Assembly: GCF_001695625.1 (NCBI RefSeq)
Contig: NZ_MBPN01000030.1
Coordinates: 1-54,779 of the forward strand
DNA from: Pseudomonas defluvii
GTDB taxonomy: Bacteria; Pseudomonadota; Gammaproteobacteria; Pseudomonadales; Pseudomonadaceae
Direction of reading: 5' to 3'
DNA length: 54,779 nt
Notes under the pieces: generated by a model
Database searches by the model: none
Seen by the model: the letters and a program-made list of their open reading frames with translations, nothing else
What the model was told of the DNA's origin: nothing
Part shown: positions 26,976-35,335 of the stretch, one piece after another
How the letters are laid out: each line of letters begins with the position of its first letter
How positions within the stretch are numbered: the first letter of the stretch is position 1
Made by a program: the position numbers and the translations under genes

Positions 26976-28235
26976 ATGCTCGCCCCCGTACAAATACTCT
27001 CTGCTACCCGTCAGAACCTCTGGCGCCTGACGTTCATCCGCATTCTGGTTTTGGCGGCCCAGGCCGGTTCCGTGGCTGTTGCCTACTGGACTGATCTGCT
27101 GCCGCTGCCGTGGTTGTCGTTGGTTATCACGCTGGGCTTGTCGACGTTGCTATGCGCCTTCACGGCCTTGCGCTTGCGCCTTTCCCTGCCCGTCACCGAG
27201 CTGGAGTACGCCTTTCAGCTGGCTTGTGATCTGCTTATTCACAGCGCCCTGTTGTATTACTCCGGCGGGTCGACCAATCCGTTTGTCTCGTACTACCTGG
27301 TACCGCTGGCCATTGCTGCCGTGACCTTGCCGTGGGTCTACTCACTGATCCTGTCAGGCATCGCACTTATCGCTTACAGCCTGTTGCTGGTGCAGTTCTA
27401 TCCGCTGGAAACCTTCCCGGTTGCACGGGAAAAAATGCAGATATATGGCATGTGGCTGAGCATTGCGCTGGCTGCAGCGGTGATTACCTTCTTCGCCGCC
27501 AAGATGGCCGAGGAGCTGCGCCGTCAGGAGCAGTTGCGCGCCCAGCGTCGCGAGGAAGGCCTGCGTGACGAGCAGTTGCTGGCCGTCGCCACCCAAGCGG
27601 CAGGCGCGGCCCACGAGTTGGGAACCCCGCTGGCGACCATGAGTGTGTTGATCAAGGAAATGCGCCAGGACCATTCCGACCCGCTACTGCAGGAAGACCT
27701 GCAAGTGCTGCAGGATCAGGTCAAACTGTGCAAGGAAACCTTGCAGCAACTGGTGCGTGCCGCCGAAGCCAACCGGCGCATGGCCGTGGAAGATCAGGAC
27801 GTCACCTTCTGGCTTGACGAGGCACTGAACCGCTGGCACTTGATGCGCCCAGAGGCCAGCTACCGCTTCCAGCGCCTTGGCCAAGGCAGCATACCCCGCC
27901 TGGCGCCACCACCGGATCTGACCCAGGCGCTGCTGAACCTGTTGAACAATGCCGCCGATGCCTGCCCGGATGGGCTTGAAGTTCATCTGGACTGGAACGA
28001 CCAGGACATCGTGATCAACATCCGCGACCATGGCCCCGGCGTGCCGGTGGCCATCGCCGAGTCGATCGGGAAACCCTTTTTTACCACCAAGGGCAAGGGC
28101 TTCGGCCTGGGCCTGTTTCTGAGCAAGGCCAGCGTCACGCGTGCTGGTGGCTCGGTAAAACTCTATAGTCACGAGGAAGGCGGTACGCTGACCGAGCTAC
28201 GCCTGCCGCGTGATGCGCGAGGAGATCAACAATGA
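26976..28235 (+). CDS. roxS: Redox-sensing histidine kinase RoxS (RegB/PrrB family)
   Basis: A 419-residue inner-membrane kinase with about six N-terminal helices (residues 18-178). The quinone-binding signature GGSTNPF is at 97-103, the family H-box AAGAAHELGTPLATMS has phospho-acceptor H213, and KLCKETL (C252) corresponds by position to the redox-active Cys of RegB. The ATPase part shows LLNNAADAC and GLGLFLSKASV. It would sense quinone/redox state and phosphorylate RoxR to adjust terminal oxidases. The start is ATG 26976 with AGGAGAGCTC before it, not the open frame start at 26895. A TATACT -10-like sequence is at 26933-26938. It overlaps roxR by 4 bases (ATGA). Confidence 0.93.
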   Translation: MLAPVQILSATRQNLWRLTFIRILVLAAQAGSVAVAYWTDLLPLPWLSLVITLGLSTLLCAFTALRLRLSLPVTELEYAFQLACDLLIHSALLYYSGGSTNPFVSYYLVPLAIAAVTLPWVYSLILSGIALIAYSLLLVQFYPLETFPVAREKMQIYGMWLSIALAAAVITFFAAKMAEELRRQEQLRAQRREEGLRDEQLLAVATQAAGAAHELGTPLATMSVLIKEMRQDHSDPLLQEDLQVLQDQVKLCKETLQQLVRAAEANRRMAVEDQDVTFWLDEALNRWHLMRPEASYRFQRLGQGSIPRLAPPPDLTQALLNLLNNAADACPDGLEVHLDWNDQDIVINIRDHGPGVPVAIAESIGKPFFTTKGKGFGLGLFLSKASVTRAGGSVKLYSHEEGGTLTELRLPRDARGDQQ

Positions 28236-28792
28236 ATGATGAAACCCAGGTCGAAGGCGAAGAGCTGCCGCATCTGTTGCTGGTGGACGATGATGCCACC
28301 TTTACCCGCGTGATGGCCCGAGCCATGAGCCGTCGCGGTTTTCGTGTGAGCATTGCTGGCTCGGCTGAGGAAGGGTTGGTGGTGGCTCAGCAGGACATCC
28401 CCCACTACGCGACACTGGACCTGAAGATGGAAGGCGATTCGGGCCTGGTGCTGCTGCCCAAGCTGCTCGAACTCGATCCGGAAATGCGCGTGGTCATTCT
28501 GACCGGCTATTCAAGCATTGCTACCGCGGTTGAGGCGATTAAGCGCGGCGCCTGCAACTACCTGTGCAAACCCGCTGACGCTGACGACGTGCTGGCTGCA
28601 TTGTTGTCCGAGCACGCAGACCTGGACAGCCTGGTACCGGAAAACCCGATGTCGGTGGACCGCTTGCAGTGGGAGCACATTCAGCGGGTACTCACCGAGC
28701 ATGAGGGCAATATCTCTGCGACGGCCCGGGCACTGGGCATGCACCGCCGCACGTTGCAGCGCAAGCTGCAAAAGCGCCCGGTCCGACGCTGA
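28232..28792 (+). CDS. roxR: Redox response regulator RoxR (RegA/PrrA family)
   Basis: A 186-residue regulator with a receiver domain (acidic pocket D19-D21, phospho-acceptor D63 in TLDLKMEGDSG, T91, K113) and a short Fis-type helix-turn-helix at the C-terminus (GNISATARALGMHRRTLQRK), nearly invariant in the RegA/PrrA family. It activates respiratory genes in response to RoxS. It is translationally coupled to roxS by an ATGA overlap and ends 6 bases before the convergent HAD gene. Confidence 0.95.
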   Translation: MNDETQVEGEELPHLLLVDDDATFTRVMARAMSRRGFRVSIAGSAEEGLVVAQQDIPHYATLDLKMEGDSGLVLLPKLLELDPEMRVVILTGYSSIATAVEAIKRGACNYLCKPADADDVLAALLSEHADLDSLVPENPMSVDRLQWEHIQRVLTEHEGNISATARALGMHRRTLQRKLQKRPVRR

Positions 28793-28798
28793 GCGGTA

Positions 28799-29497
28799 TC
28801 AGATCTCGCTACCGTGTTTTGCCAGGGCCTGACGGATCAGGCCTAGTACTTCCGTCGGGTGCTCCGCTCTTTTTATGGATGTTGCACAGTCCAGGGGAGC
28901 GCTAGCGTAGTAATCGACGCAGATGAAATCATCCACAAGGCCATTAACCAGTACACGATGGTCTGCGGCGCCATCCCCGACGATGATTACAGGCCCATTC
29001 AGACGGCCTTTGGCCCGCCATTCGCGCACAATTGCAGACTTGCCTTTGCTTGAACTCAGCAAGGGAGAGGGGCGAATGGCCAGTGCGCGCGAGCCAAGCC
29101 AGAAAAAACGGTTGGCGATGACGTGCTGCGGGTTGATCCCCCATGATGCTGCCAGCGGCACGATCCACTCCATGTAACCGCCCGAGATGATGTGTATACC
29201 GACCTGCTGTTCTTGAAGGTGGCGCAGGGTTGTGCGCAGCGCCTCAGGCAGGCAGTTTGCCTGTTCGCGGATGTAGCGTTGAACATGCTCTCGGCGGATT
29301 CTGGGGATGATTTTCATCAGTGTCAGCAATTCTGCCAGGCTGGCCTGGCCTGCCAGAGCCTTTGGGGCGATGTGGGCAAGCCGTTGAATCACTTGCGGCG
29401 CGTCCTGGCATCCTTCCAGGCTGAGCTTGATGACTTCGACTGTGCTTTCGCCGGGAAGCAGTGTCTGGTCAAAATCGAAAATCACGTGAGCTTTCAT
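28799..29497 (-). CDS. HAD-superfamily phosphatase (SerB/PSPase-like)
   Basis: A 232-residue HAD hydrolase with all four motifs: DFDQT (nucleophile D8, acid D10), the SGG motif (IISGGYMEWIVPLAA), the Lys region SSSKGKSAIV and GDGAADHRV. A helical C1 cap lies between motifs I and II, as in phosphoserine-phosphatase-like enzymes. The substrate is unknown. It is the last gene of a three-gene operon: its ATG overlaps the stop of the acyltransferase (ATGA), so translation is coupled. A lipid-phosphate or phospho-ester product of its partners is a possible substrate (speculative). The IHIISGG motif and GDGAAD make the phosphatase call firm; the pathway is not. Confidence 0.82.
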   Translation of the reverse strand: MKAHVIFDFDQTLLPGESTVEVIKLSLEGCQDAPQVIQRLAHIAPKALAGQASLAELLTLMKIIPRIRREHVQRYIREQANCLPEALRTTLRHLQEQQVGIHIISGGYMEWIVPLAASWGINPQHVIANRFFWLGSRALAIRPSPLLSSSKGKSAIVREWRAKGRLNGPVIIVGDGAADHRVLVNGLVDDFICVDYYASAPLDCATSIKRAEHPTEVLGLIRQALAKHGSEI

Positions 29498-30372
29498 GGC
29501 TGAAGCCTGCGCTGTTCAAGGTCGTGGTACTTGTCTTCGCGTGTCCACTGAGTGGCGGCTATCTGCAGGTGCTGAGCGATGGCGTTCTGTACTTGATCGG
29601 CGAAGTCCTGATCTGACTGCTCCGCAGCGGGTGACTGGTGGGCGAGAAAGGTCAGTTCAAATTCGAGCCAGGGCATGGCCAGGAGCCGCAGGAATTTCAT
29701 CGCGCCCGGATCTTCAAGCGGGTTGGGGTTCAGTCCCAGGGGTGTTTTGAGCTTCATTGCCAGTGGTACCACCGGGCGACGGCGCACCATGAACTCCGGG
29801 CGAAAACGGAAAAGGCCTTTGCCGTTATTGATGGTCGCTTCGGGGGTGATGTAGAGCGCCGTGCCTTCGGGGGCGCGTTGCCATTGTCGGAAATGCCCGG
29901 CGAGTTGCCGTTTATCATCGGTCACTTGCCAGTAGCTTGAGCCTGAGCACTGAAACAGCAGGTGCCCGGTCAGTTTGCCGATGATGCTGTCGGTTTTTAC
30001 CACCATCACCGTGGCGAAAGGCATTGCCAGTACCGGGTAGTGATCAAACACGCTGATGTGATTGAGCGCGACGACGCAGCCGTCAGTATGCTGCCCTACC
30101 TGCTGAGGCGTCATCGCGCACTTGATGCGTATATTCATGGCTTTCAAGAGGCATCGATACAGCGCCCTTTTACCTGCGCGAGGTAAAACCAACGCGATCA
30201 GGCTAGCCAAGAACAGACTGAACAGGCGCAGTACCAGAAGTATGATGCCTACAGGCAGGTACAGGTAACGCAGTACGGCGGATACACCGCTACGGGGTTG
30301 CCAGGCGCTCATGTCCGAAAGGTCACTGACCCGAGGGGTAATCCGTTCATTCGATTGCTTAGACATTTGCAT
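29494..30372 (-). CDS. PlsC-like 1-acylglycerol-3-phosphate acyltransferase family protein
   Basis: A 292-residue membrane protein with a hydrophobic anchor at about 36-64 and the acyltransferase motif I NHISVFDHYP (H105, D110). Motif III appears as TPEATINNG, where the usual form is PEGT. The product of PlsC enzymes is an acylated glycerophosphate, but acceptors vary, including lyso-ornithine lipids. The start at ATG 30372 is chosen because AGGGCG lies 9 bases upstream; ATG 30366 is an alternative and the frame is open to 30423 inside the upstream gene. It overlaps the GNAT gene by 14 bases and the HAD gene by 4, an unusually compact arrangement. Confidence 0.8.
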   Translation of the reverse strand: MQMSKQSNERITPRVSDLSDMSAWQPRSGVSAVLRYLYLPVGIILLVLRLFSLFLASLIALVLPRAGKRALYRCLLKAMNIRIKCAMTPQQVGQHTDGCVVALNHISVFDHYPVLAMPFATVMVVKTDSIIGKLTGHLLFQCSGSSYWQVTDDKRQLAGHFRQWQRAPEGTALYITPEATINNGKGLFRFRPEFMVRRRPVVPLAMKLKTPLGLNPNPLEDPGAMKFLRLLAMPWLEFELTFLAHQSPAAEQSDQDFADQVQNAIAQHLQIAATQWTREDKYHDLEQRRLQP

Positions 30373-30991
30373 GGTGCGCGCCCTGTTTAGGCGCTTCAAG
30401 AGCGCGTTCACGTTTCTGTTCAAAGTAGTTGATCAAGGATTCGATACGGGCGGCGTTCTTGGCGCGGACTTCGAGGATTTTTTGTTTGGTGACATCGATT
30501 TTTACATGCGGACCAAACGGGGTTTCGATAATGCAATCCGGAAGTACTTCCAGGTTCAGCAGTTTTTTGTTCATGTTGAGTGCTGCAGTGTGCTTCAGGT
30601 TTGTCAATGTATAAACTTTCTCAAACCCCAATGTTTCAAAGGCATAGGTGACGGCCATATGAGCGGCGGTGAAGGGATAAGGTGTTCCCCAGTAGGGCTT
30701 TAAAAAGCGCATTCCAAAGTTTATTCCCCACTCTTTTTCAGCAAACCCCGCGTAGCCTATGAAGGGCGAGCCAAGGCCAAGGCTTACTGCCCAGCGCGAC
30801 CAGCCTTGTTTGGCGTGCGCTTCCTGGAAGGTCGCCACTTCGGCGGCGGCATCCTGCTCGGTTCGTGTGGTGCCAGCAGAAATGAATTGCATCGTTTCAC
30901 TGTCGCTTACCAGTGAGGCGTAACCCTGTATATCCGCTGCATCCCACGTTCTTAAGGTTAATCCATGTAGGCTGATGATTTCTGTGCGCAC
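30359..30991 (-). CDS. GNAT-family N-acetyltransferase (RimJ/RimL-like)
   Basis: A 210-residue protein of the RimJ/RimL-type acetyltransferase fold: an N-terminal LHGLTLRTWDAADIQGYASLVSD, strand FIGYAGFAEKEWGINFG, and the acetyl-CoA region YPFTAAHMAVTYAFETLGFEKVYTLTNLKHTAALNMNKKL. A charged, partly helical C-terminal tail (ILEVRAKNAARIESLINYFEQKRERALEA) extends beyond the usual length of about 170-180. The start is GTG 30991 with AAGGA 7 bases upstream. It is the first gene of the GNAT-acyltransferase-HAD operon. The acceptor is unknown; the overlap with a PlsC-like gene recalls lipid-head-group acylation but could equally be small-molecule acetylation. Confidence 0.8.
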   Translation of the reverse strand: MRTEIISLHGLTLRTWDAADIQGYASLVSDSETMQFISAGTTRTEQDAAAEVATFQEAHAKQGWSRWAVSLGLGSPFIGYAGFAEKEWGINFGMRFLKPYWGTPYPFTAAHMAVTYAFETLGFEKVYTLTNLKHTAALNMNKKLLNLEVLPDCIIETPFGPHVKIDVTKQKILEVRAKNAARIESLINYFEQKRERALEAPKQGAHHANV

Positions 30992-31468
30992 GGTGAAGTC
31001 CTTGTCGATCTAAGAAGTATCAAGTGGAAACTCAGGTGGCTAAGGTGGGTAAGCGTCTTACACAAACTGAGTTGTGATCGTTTCTATAATGAGTGTTGTT
31101 GAGGTGCAAGTTCGTGGGGGTGGGCTGCAAGAAAGTTAGTGATTTCTGTAGTTGTCTTGTAACTTGTCTTGGATGTAGGTGGAAGTTTTCTGTCAGGCGC
31201 TCGTTGATACAGGGCGCGAGGATAGTGTTGCTCAAACGGAGTGACTCAGGGCTGTCGAGCCGGCGCTTGTATTTGCGCTATTGAATATCTTTTCAGTGGC
31301 TTTTCTGCCTGTGCAGCCCGCACTGTTTGGTCGGATGCGACACTTGATTCAGACCTGTACGCGCTGATCTGAAATTTATTGCGTGTGGCGAAAAATCCCC
31401 ATCAAGATATCGCCTTTGCTGGCGTATCATTAGCCACCTAACGACAGCCAGCCAACGGGATCGCCTGC
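30992..31468. other. 477-bp spacer without a recognisable gene
   Basis: The stretch lies between the divergent GNAT operon and the AEC transporter. It looks richer in A and T than its neighbours, and only short open frames (about 60-70 codons on either strand) without Shine-Dalgarno sequences or familiar protein are present. A TATCAT at 31425-31430 may serve as the -10 of the AEC gene. I see no tRNA, repeat or attachment site. Confidence 0.45.
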
Positions 31469-32410
31469 ATGCTCGCCCTCTTTTTTCAGACGCTGAACAT
31501 CACTGCGCCTGTGTTTGCGATGTTGTTCATGGGGGTGCTGCTCAAGCGCATTAATGCCATCAACGACGGTTTTATCCATACCGCCTCGTCCCTGGTCTTC
31601 AACGTCTGTATGCCAGCGTTGTTGTTCCTGGGTATCTACCACGCGGACCTGAGTGCGGCGGTCAAGCCGGGTTTGCTGCTGTACTTTGTGGTTGCAACAC
31701 TGGGTGGTTTTTCCCTGGCTTGGGCCTATGCCCTGTGGCGTTGCCCGCGTGAAGACCGTGGTGTCTATACCCAGGGTGCATTTCGTGGCAACAACGGGGT
31801 TATTGGTCTGGCGTTGGCGGCGAGTATGTACGGTGATTACGGCATCTCGCTCGGTGCGGTTCTGGCGGGCCTGGTGATCCTGCTCTACAACTCGTTGGCG
31901 GCGGTGGTGCTGGCGGTCTACAGCTCCAGCACCAAGTCCGACCCGTGGAGCATTCTCAAGAGCATTTTGCGTAACCCGCTGATCATCAGCGTGCTGCTGG
32001 CCACTCCAATGGCGTATGGACAGGTGCCATTGCCGAACTGGTTACTGACCTCCAGCGACTATCTGGCGCAGATGACACTGCCGTTGGCGTTGATCTGTAT
32101 CGGTGGCACGCTGTCGCTGGCATCGTTGCGCAACAGCGGCAGTCTGGCCATCAGTGCCAGCCTGCTGAAAATGGTCTGGTTGCCGCTGATCGGTACTGTC
32201 GGCGCGTGGTTGTGGGGTTTCCGAGGTGCCGAGTTGGGTATTCTGTTCCTCTACTTCGGTAGCCCGACGGCAGCTGCCAGCTACGTGATGGCCCGCGCCG
32301 TCAACGGCAACCATGAGCTGGCGGCATCGATCATTGTCATCACCACAGTGGCGGCGGCGCTGACGACAAATATCGGCATCTTCCTCTTGCAGTGGGGCGG
32401 CTGGATCTAG
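31469..32410 (+). CDS. AEC-family transporter
   Basis: A 313-residue inner-membrane carrier of the auxin-efflux-carrier family with about ten helices (MLALFFQTLNITAPVFAMLFMG at the start; VVITTVAAALTTNIGIFLLQW at the end) and the central polar break FRGNNGVIGLALAASMYGDYG between the two five-helix halves. Bacterial members move dicarboxylates such as malonate or malate, or amino acids; the substrate cannot be read from the sequence. The gene is 51 bases before aroP in the same direction, so the two may share a transcript. Confidence 0.88.
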   Translation: MLALFFQTLNITAPVFAMLFMGVLLKRINAINDGFIHTASSLVFNVCMPALLFLGIYHADLSAAVKPGLLLYFVVATLGGFSLAWAYALWRCPREDRGVYTQGAFRGNNGVIGLALAASMYGDYGISLGAVLAGLVILLYNSLAAVVLAVYSSSTKSDPWSILKSILRNPLIISVLLATPMAYGQVPLPNWLLTSSDYLAQMTLPLALICIGGTLSLASLRNSGSLAISASLLKMVWLPLIGTVGAWLWGFRGAELGILFLYFGSPTAAASYVMARAVNGNHELAASIIVITTVAAALTTNIGIFLLQWGGWI

Positions 32411-32461
32411 ATCCTGTCACAAAACAATTCAAACGCTGCCTGACCTGTCCGAGGACATTCC

Positions 32462-33835
32462 ATGCAAGACGAGATCACGCCCGAGCGCTTGCATCGTGGG
32501 CTGAAGAATCGCCATATCCAGTTGATCGCCCTGGGCGGTGCCATCGGTACTGGCTTGTTTCTCGGCATTGCCCAAACCATCCAGCTGGCTGGCCCTTCGA
32601 TTTTGCTGGGGTATGCGGTTGCCGGGCTGATTGCATTTTTTATCATGCGACAGTTGGGCGAGATGGTGGTCGAGGAGCCGGTATCGGGTACGTTCAGCCA
32701 CTTCGCACACCGTTACTGGAGTGAGTTCGCCGGTTTCATGTCGGGCTGGAACTACTGGGTGCTCTATGTGCTGGTGGGCATGGCCGAGCTGACCGCCGTG
32801 GGGATCTACATCCAGTACTGGTGGCCAGGCTTTCCGACCTGGGCCTCGGCAGCAGTGTTCTTTGTGTTGATCAACCTGATGAACCTCAGCCAGGTCAAGG
32901 TCTATGGCGAGATGGAGTTCTGGTTTGCCTTGATCAAGGTCGTGGCGATTGTCAGCATGATCGCCTTCGGTGGCTGGTTACTGTTCAGCGGCAATGGCGG
33001 CCCGGACGCCAGTGTGGCCAACCTTTGGCAATACGGTGGTTTCTTTCCCAACGGCCTGACCGGGTTGTTGATGGCCATGGCGGTGATCATGTTCTCGTTT
33101 GGCGGCCTGGAGCTGGTCGGCATTACCGCCGCTGAGGCCGACAATCCGCGCTACAGCATCCCGCGGGCGACCAATCAGGTGATCTACCGCATTCTGCTGT
33201 TCTACATCGGGGCGCTGGCGGTGCTGTTGTCGCTCTACCCATGGCAGAAAGTGGTTCAGGGCGGCAGCCCCTTCGTGATGATTTTCCATGCGCTTGATAG
33301 CAACGTGGTGGCCACGGTACTCAACCTGGTGGTGCTGACGGCAGCGCTGTCGGTGTACAACAGTTGCGTGTATTGCAACAGTCGCATGCTGTTTGGCCTG
33401 GCAACACAAGGCGATGCGCCGAGGCGCCTGCTCACGGTCAACGCACGAGGTGTGCCCCTGGCGGCGCTGGGGGTTTCGGCAGTGGCCACCGGGCTGTGTG
33501 TGTTGATCAACTATGTGATGCCGGCCAAGGCCTTTGAGTTGCTAATGGCACTGGTGGTGTCATCGTTGGTGATCAACTGGGGCATTATCAGTATCACCCA
33601 CTTGAAGTTCCGCCGGGCCAAGCAGGCTGCCGGAGAAACGACGTTCTACAAAAGCTGGGGCTACCCGCTGACCAACTACATCTGCCTGGCCTTCCTGGCC
33701 CTGATTCTGGTGGTGATGTACTTGACCCCGGGCATCAACATCTCAGTGATGCTGATTCCGGTCTGGCTGGTGCTATTGCGGCTGGCCTTCTGGCTGAAAA
33801 AACGCAACGAGAAGGCTGCCGCTGTTTCCAACTGA
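32462..33835 (+). CDS. aroP: Aromatic amino-acid permease (APC superfamily)
   Basis: A 457-residue, 12-helix proton symporter. Long stretches match what I recall of E. coli AroP: RGLKNRHIQLIALGGAIGTG, RQLGEMVVEEPVSGTFSHFA, GWNYWVLYVLVGMAELTAVG, SFGGLELVGITAAEADNP and LTAALSVYNSCVYCNSRML. Import of Phe, Tyr and Trp across the inner membrane is therefore likely; PheP-type specificity is the main alternative. ATG 32462 follows an AGGA. It is convergent with the CMD-family gene, whose stop is 26 bases away. Confidence 0.92.
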   Translation: MQDEITPERLHRGLKNRHIQLIALGGAIGTGLFLGIAQTIQLAGPSILLGYAVAGLIAFFIMRQLGEMVVEEPVSGTFSHFAHRYWSEFAGFMSGWNYWVLYVLVGMAELTAVGIYIQYWWPGFPTWASAAVFFVLINLMNLSQVKVYGEMEFWFALIKVVAIVSMIAFGGWLLFSGNGGPDASVANLWQYGGFFPNGLTGLLMAMAVIMFSFGGLELVGITAAEADNPRYSIPRATNQVIYRILLFYIGALAVLLSLYPWQKVVQGGSPFVMIFHALDSNVVATVLNLVVLTAALSVYNSCVYCNSRMLFGLATQGDAPRRLLTVNARGVPLAALGVSAVATGLCVLINYVMPAKAFELLMALVVSSLVINWGIISITHLKFRRAKQAAGETTFYKSWGYPLTNYICLAFLALILVVMYLTPGINISVMLIPVWLVLLRLAFWLKKRNEKAAAVSN

Positions 33836-33861
33836 CGCGCCGAAGGCAGGCGAGTGATCGA

Positions 33862-34239
33862 TCAGCCCTGTTGGTAGCTGTCGATCACTTCCTGGGCGGC
33901 ACGGAAGGCGTCTATTGCTGCTGGAACGCCTGCATACACCGCGCAATGCAGCAACGCTTCGCGAATCTCTTCTACGGTACAGCCGTTGTTCAAGGCGCCG
34001 CGCACGTGGCCCTTGAGTTCTTGCGGGCACTTCAATGCGGTCAGTGCGGCCAGGGTGATCAGGCTGCGGGTTTTCAGCGGCAAGCCTTCTCGGCTCCAGA
34101 CACTGCCCCAGGCATGTTCGTTGACGAATGCCTGCAGCGGCGCCGTGAAATCGGTAGCGTTACCCAGTGCGCGGTCAACGAAAGCGTCACCCATTACCTG
34201 GCGGCGGACCTGTTCGCCGCGTTTCTCGCTGTCACCCAT
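33862..34239 (-). CDS. Carboxymuconolactone decarboxylase (CMD) family protein, PcaC-like
   Basis: A 125-residue single-domain CMD protein: VRRQVMGDAFVDRALGNATDF, HAWGSVWSREGLPLKTRSLITLAAL and EEIREALLHCAVYAGVPAA align with the layout of PcaC. No other pca (protocatechuate) gene is present, so it is more likely a paralogue of unknown substrate than true PcaC. Only one Cys is in the HC motif, so the CxxC peroxidase activity of AhpD-type members is not expected. AAGGAGAACACG precedes the ATG at 34239. It follows the CaCA antiporter by 10 bases and is probably in the same transcript. Confidence 0.88.
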   Translation of the reverse strand: MGDSEKRGEQVRRQVMGDAFVDRALGNATDFTAPLQAFVNEHAWGSVWSREGLPLKTRSLITLAALTALKCPQELKGHVRGALNNGCTVEEIREALLHCAVYAGVPAAIDAFRAAQEVIDSYQQG

Positions 34240-34249
34240 CGTGTTCTCC

Positions 34250-35335
34250 TTAGTGTTGACGGCGCCAGGCTTGCAGGCTGGTGTAAAGCAGCGTCACCGC
34301 GAGCACTGGCAGGACATAGAACAGCATCAATCGCTCAAGCTTCGTCGCCAGCGGCATGCCGGTGGTGAAAGCCACCACGTGCAGACCATAAGCCAGGTAC
34401 AGGCAGAGAAACACCAGACCTTCGGCGCGGGTGATCCGGTAGCCAGAATAGAACACTGGCAGGGTCAGGACAGCAACGCCGAGCATCACTGGCAAGTCGA
34501 AGTCCAGTGCATTGGGGGAAATCGACAAGGGCGTCGGGGCCAGCACGCTGGTCAGGCCCAGCACGGCGAGCAGGTTGAACAGGTTGCTGCCAATGACGTT
34601 GCCCACGGCGATCTCCCGTTCGCCACGCAAGGCGGCGATCAGTGAGGTGGCCAACTCGGGCAGTGAGGTGCAGACCGCAACTACTGTCAGGCCAATGATT
34701 CGTTCGGAGAGTCCCAGGTCGACTGCCACCTCGACCGAGGCTTCCAGCAGCAAATGCCCGGCCAGGCTGAGAAGTCCCAGGCCGGCAGCCATCAGCAAGA
34801 GGCTATTGAACCAGAAACCTGCGCTGCGCTGTGGCCTTGGCCCTGGGGCCGGATAGGTGCGCGCGTGGTGCCGGGATTGGTGCCAGAGCAGGCTCAGGTA
34901 AGCGACCAGTGCGCAGAGCAGCAGGGCGCCTTCCAGGCGGCCAAGCAGTTCATTGAGCGCGAGTAGATAGACCAGCAGGCTGGCGCCGATCATCAAGGGG
35001 ATGTCCAGCCTTACCAGTTGTCGGGAAACCCGCAGTGGAATAATCAGTGCGGCCAAGCCAAGGGTTACCAGAACGTTGAAGATGTTGCTGCCGATGACAC
35101 TGCCGACGGCGACATCTGGCGCGCCGCTGTAGGCCGCTTGAATACTGACCGTCAATTGTGGTGCGCTGCTGCCGAAAGCTACCAGGCTAAGACCAATGAT
35201 CAGCGGCCTCACCTGCAGGCTTTCGGCCATGCGCAGGGCGGCACGCACCAGCAGCTCGGCACCTGTGATCAACAGCAGCAGGCCGCTGATCAGTTGCAGC
35301 AGGCTGAAGGTCGGTAATGAGGCCAGGTCAAAAAT
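34250..35335 (-). CDS. CaCA-family Ca2+/Na+ (cation/proton) antiporter, YrbG-like
   Basis: A 361-residue inner-membrane antiporter with two inverted alpha repeats: GLSLVAFGSSAPQLTVS ... GSVIGSNIFN and GLTVVAVCTSLPELATS ... GNVIGSNLFN. In ion-translocating CaCA proteins both repeats carry a Glu in the 'PEL' motif; here the first reads PQL (CAA codon), so one cation ligand is altered. The conventional start (TTG 35272) would cut away most of the first helix. The frame is open to 35347 and codes IFDLASLPTFSLLQLISGLL; GAGGGAG followed 7 bases later by ATT at 35335 is the best start signal, with no ATG, GTG or TTG available upstream of 35272. It lies between an rlpA-like gene and the CMD gene. Confidence 0.85.
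   Translation of the reverse strand: MFDLASLPTFSLLQLISGLLLLITGAELLVRAALRMAESLQVRPLIIGLSLVAFGSSAPQLTVSIQAAYSGAPDVAVGSVIGSNIFNVLVTLGLAALIIPLRVSRQLVRLDIPLMIGASLLVYLLALNELLGRLEGALLLCALVAYLSLLWHQSRHHARTYPAPGPRPQRSAGFWFNSLLLMAAGLGLLSLAGHLLLEASVEVAVDLGLSERIIGLTVVAVCTSLPELATSLIAALRGEREIAVGNVIGSNLFNLLAVLGLTSVLAPTPLSISPNALDFDLPVMLGVAVLTLPVFYSGYRITRAEGLVFLCLYLAYGLHVVAFTTGMPLATKLERLMLFYVLPVLAVTLLYTSLQAWRRQH

Noticed and set aside
31032..31284. Short open frames of 63-67 codons in the spacer before the AEC gene
   Set aside because: They have no Shine-Dalgarno sequence, they overlap on both strands, and the peptides look random.
33862..34239. Calling the CMD-family gene pcaC
   Set aside because: No other protocatechuate-pathway gene is near and the motif differs in detail, so only the family name is used.
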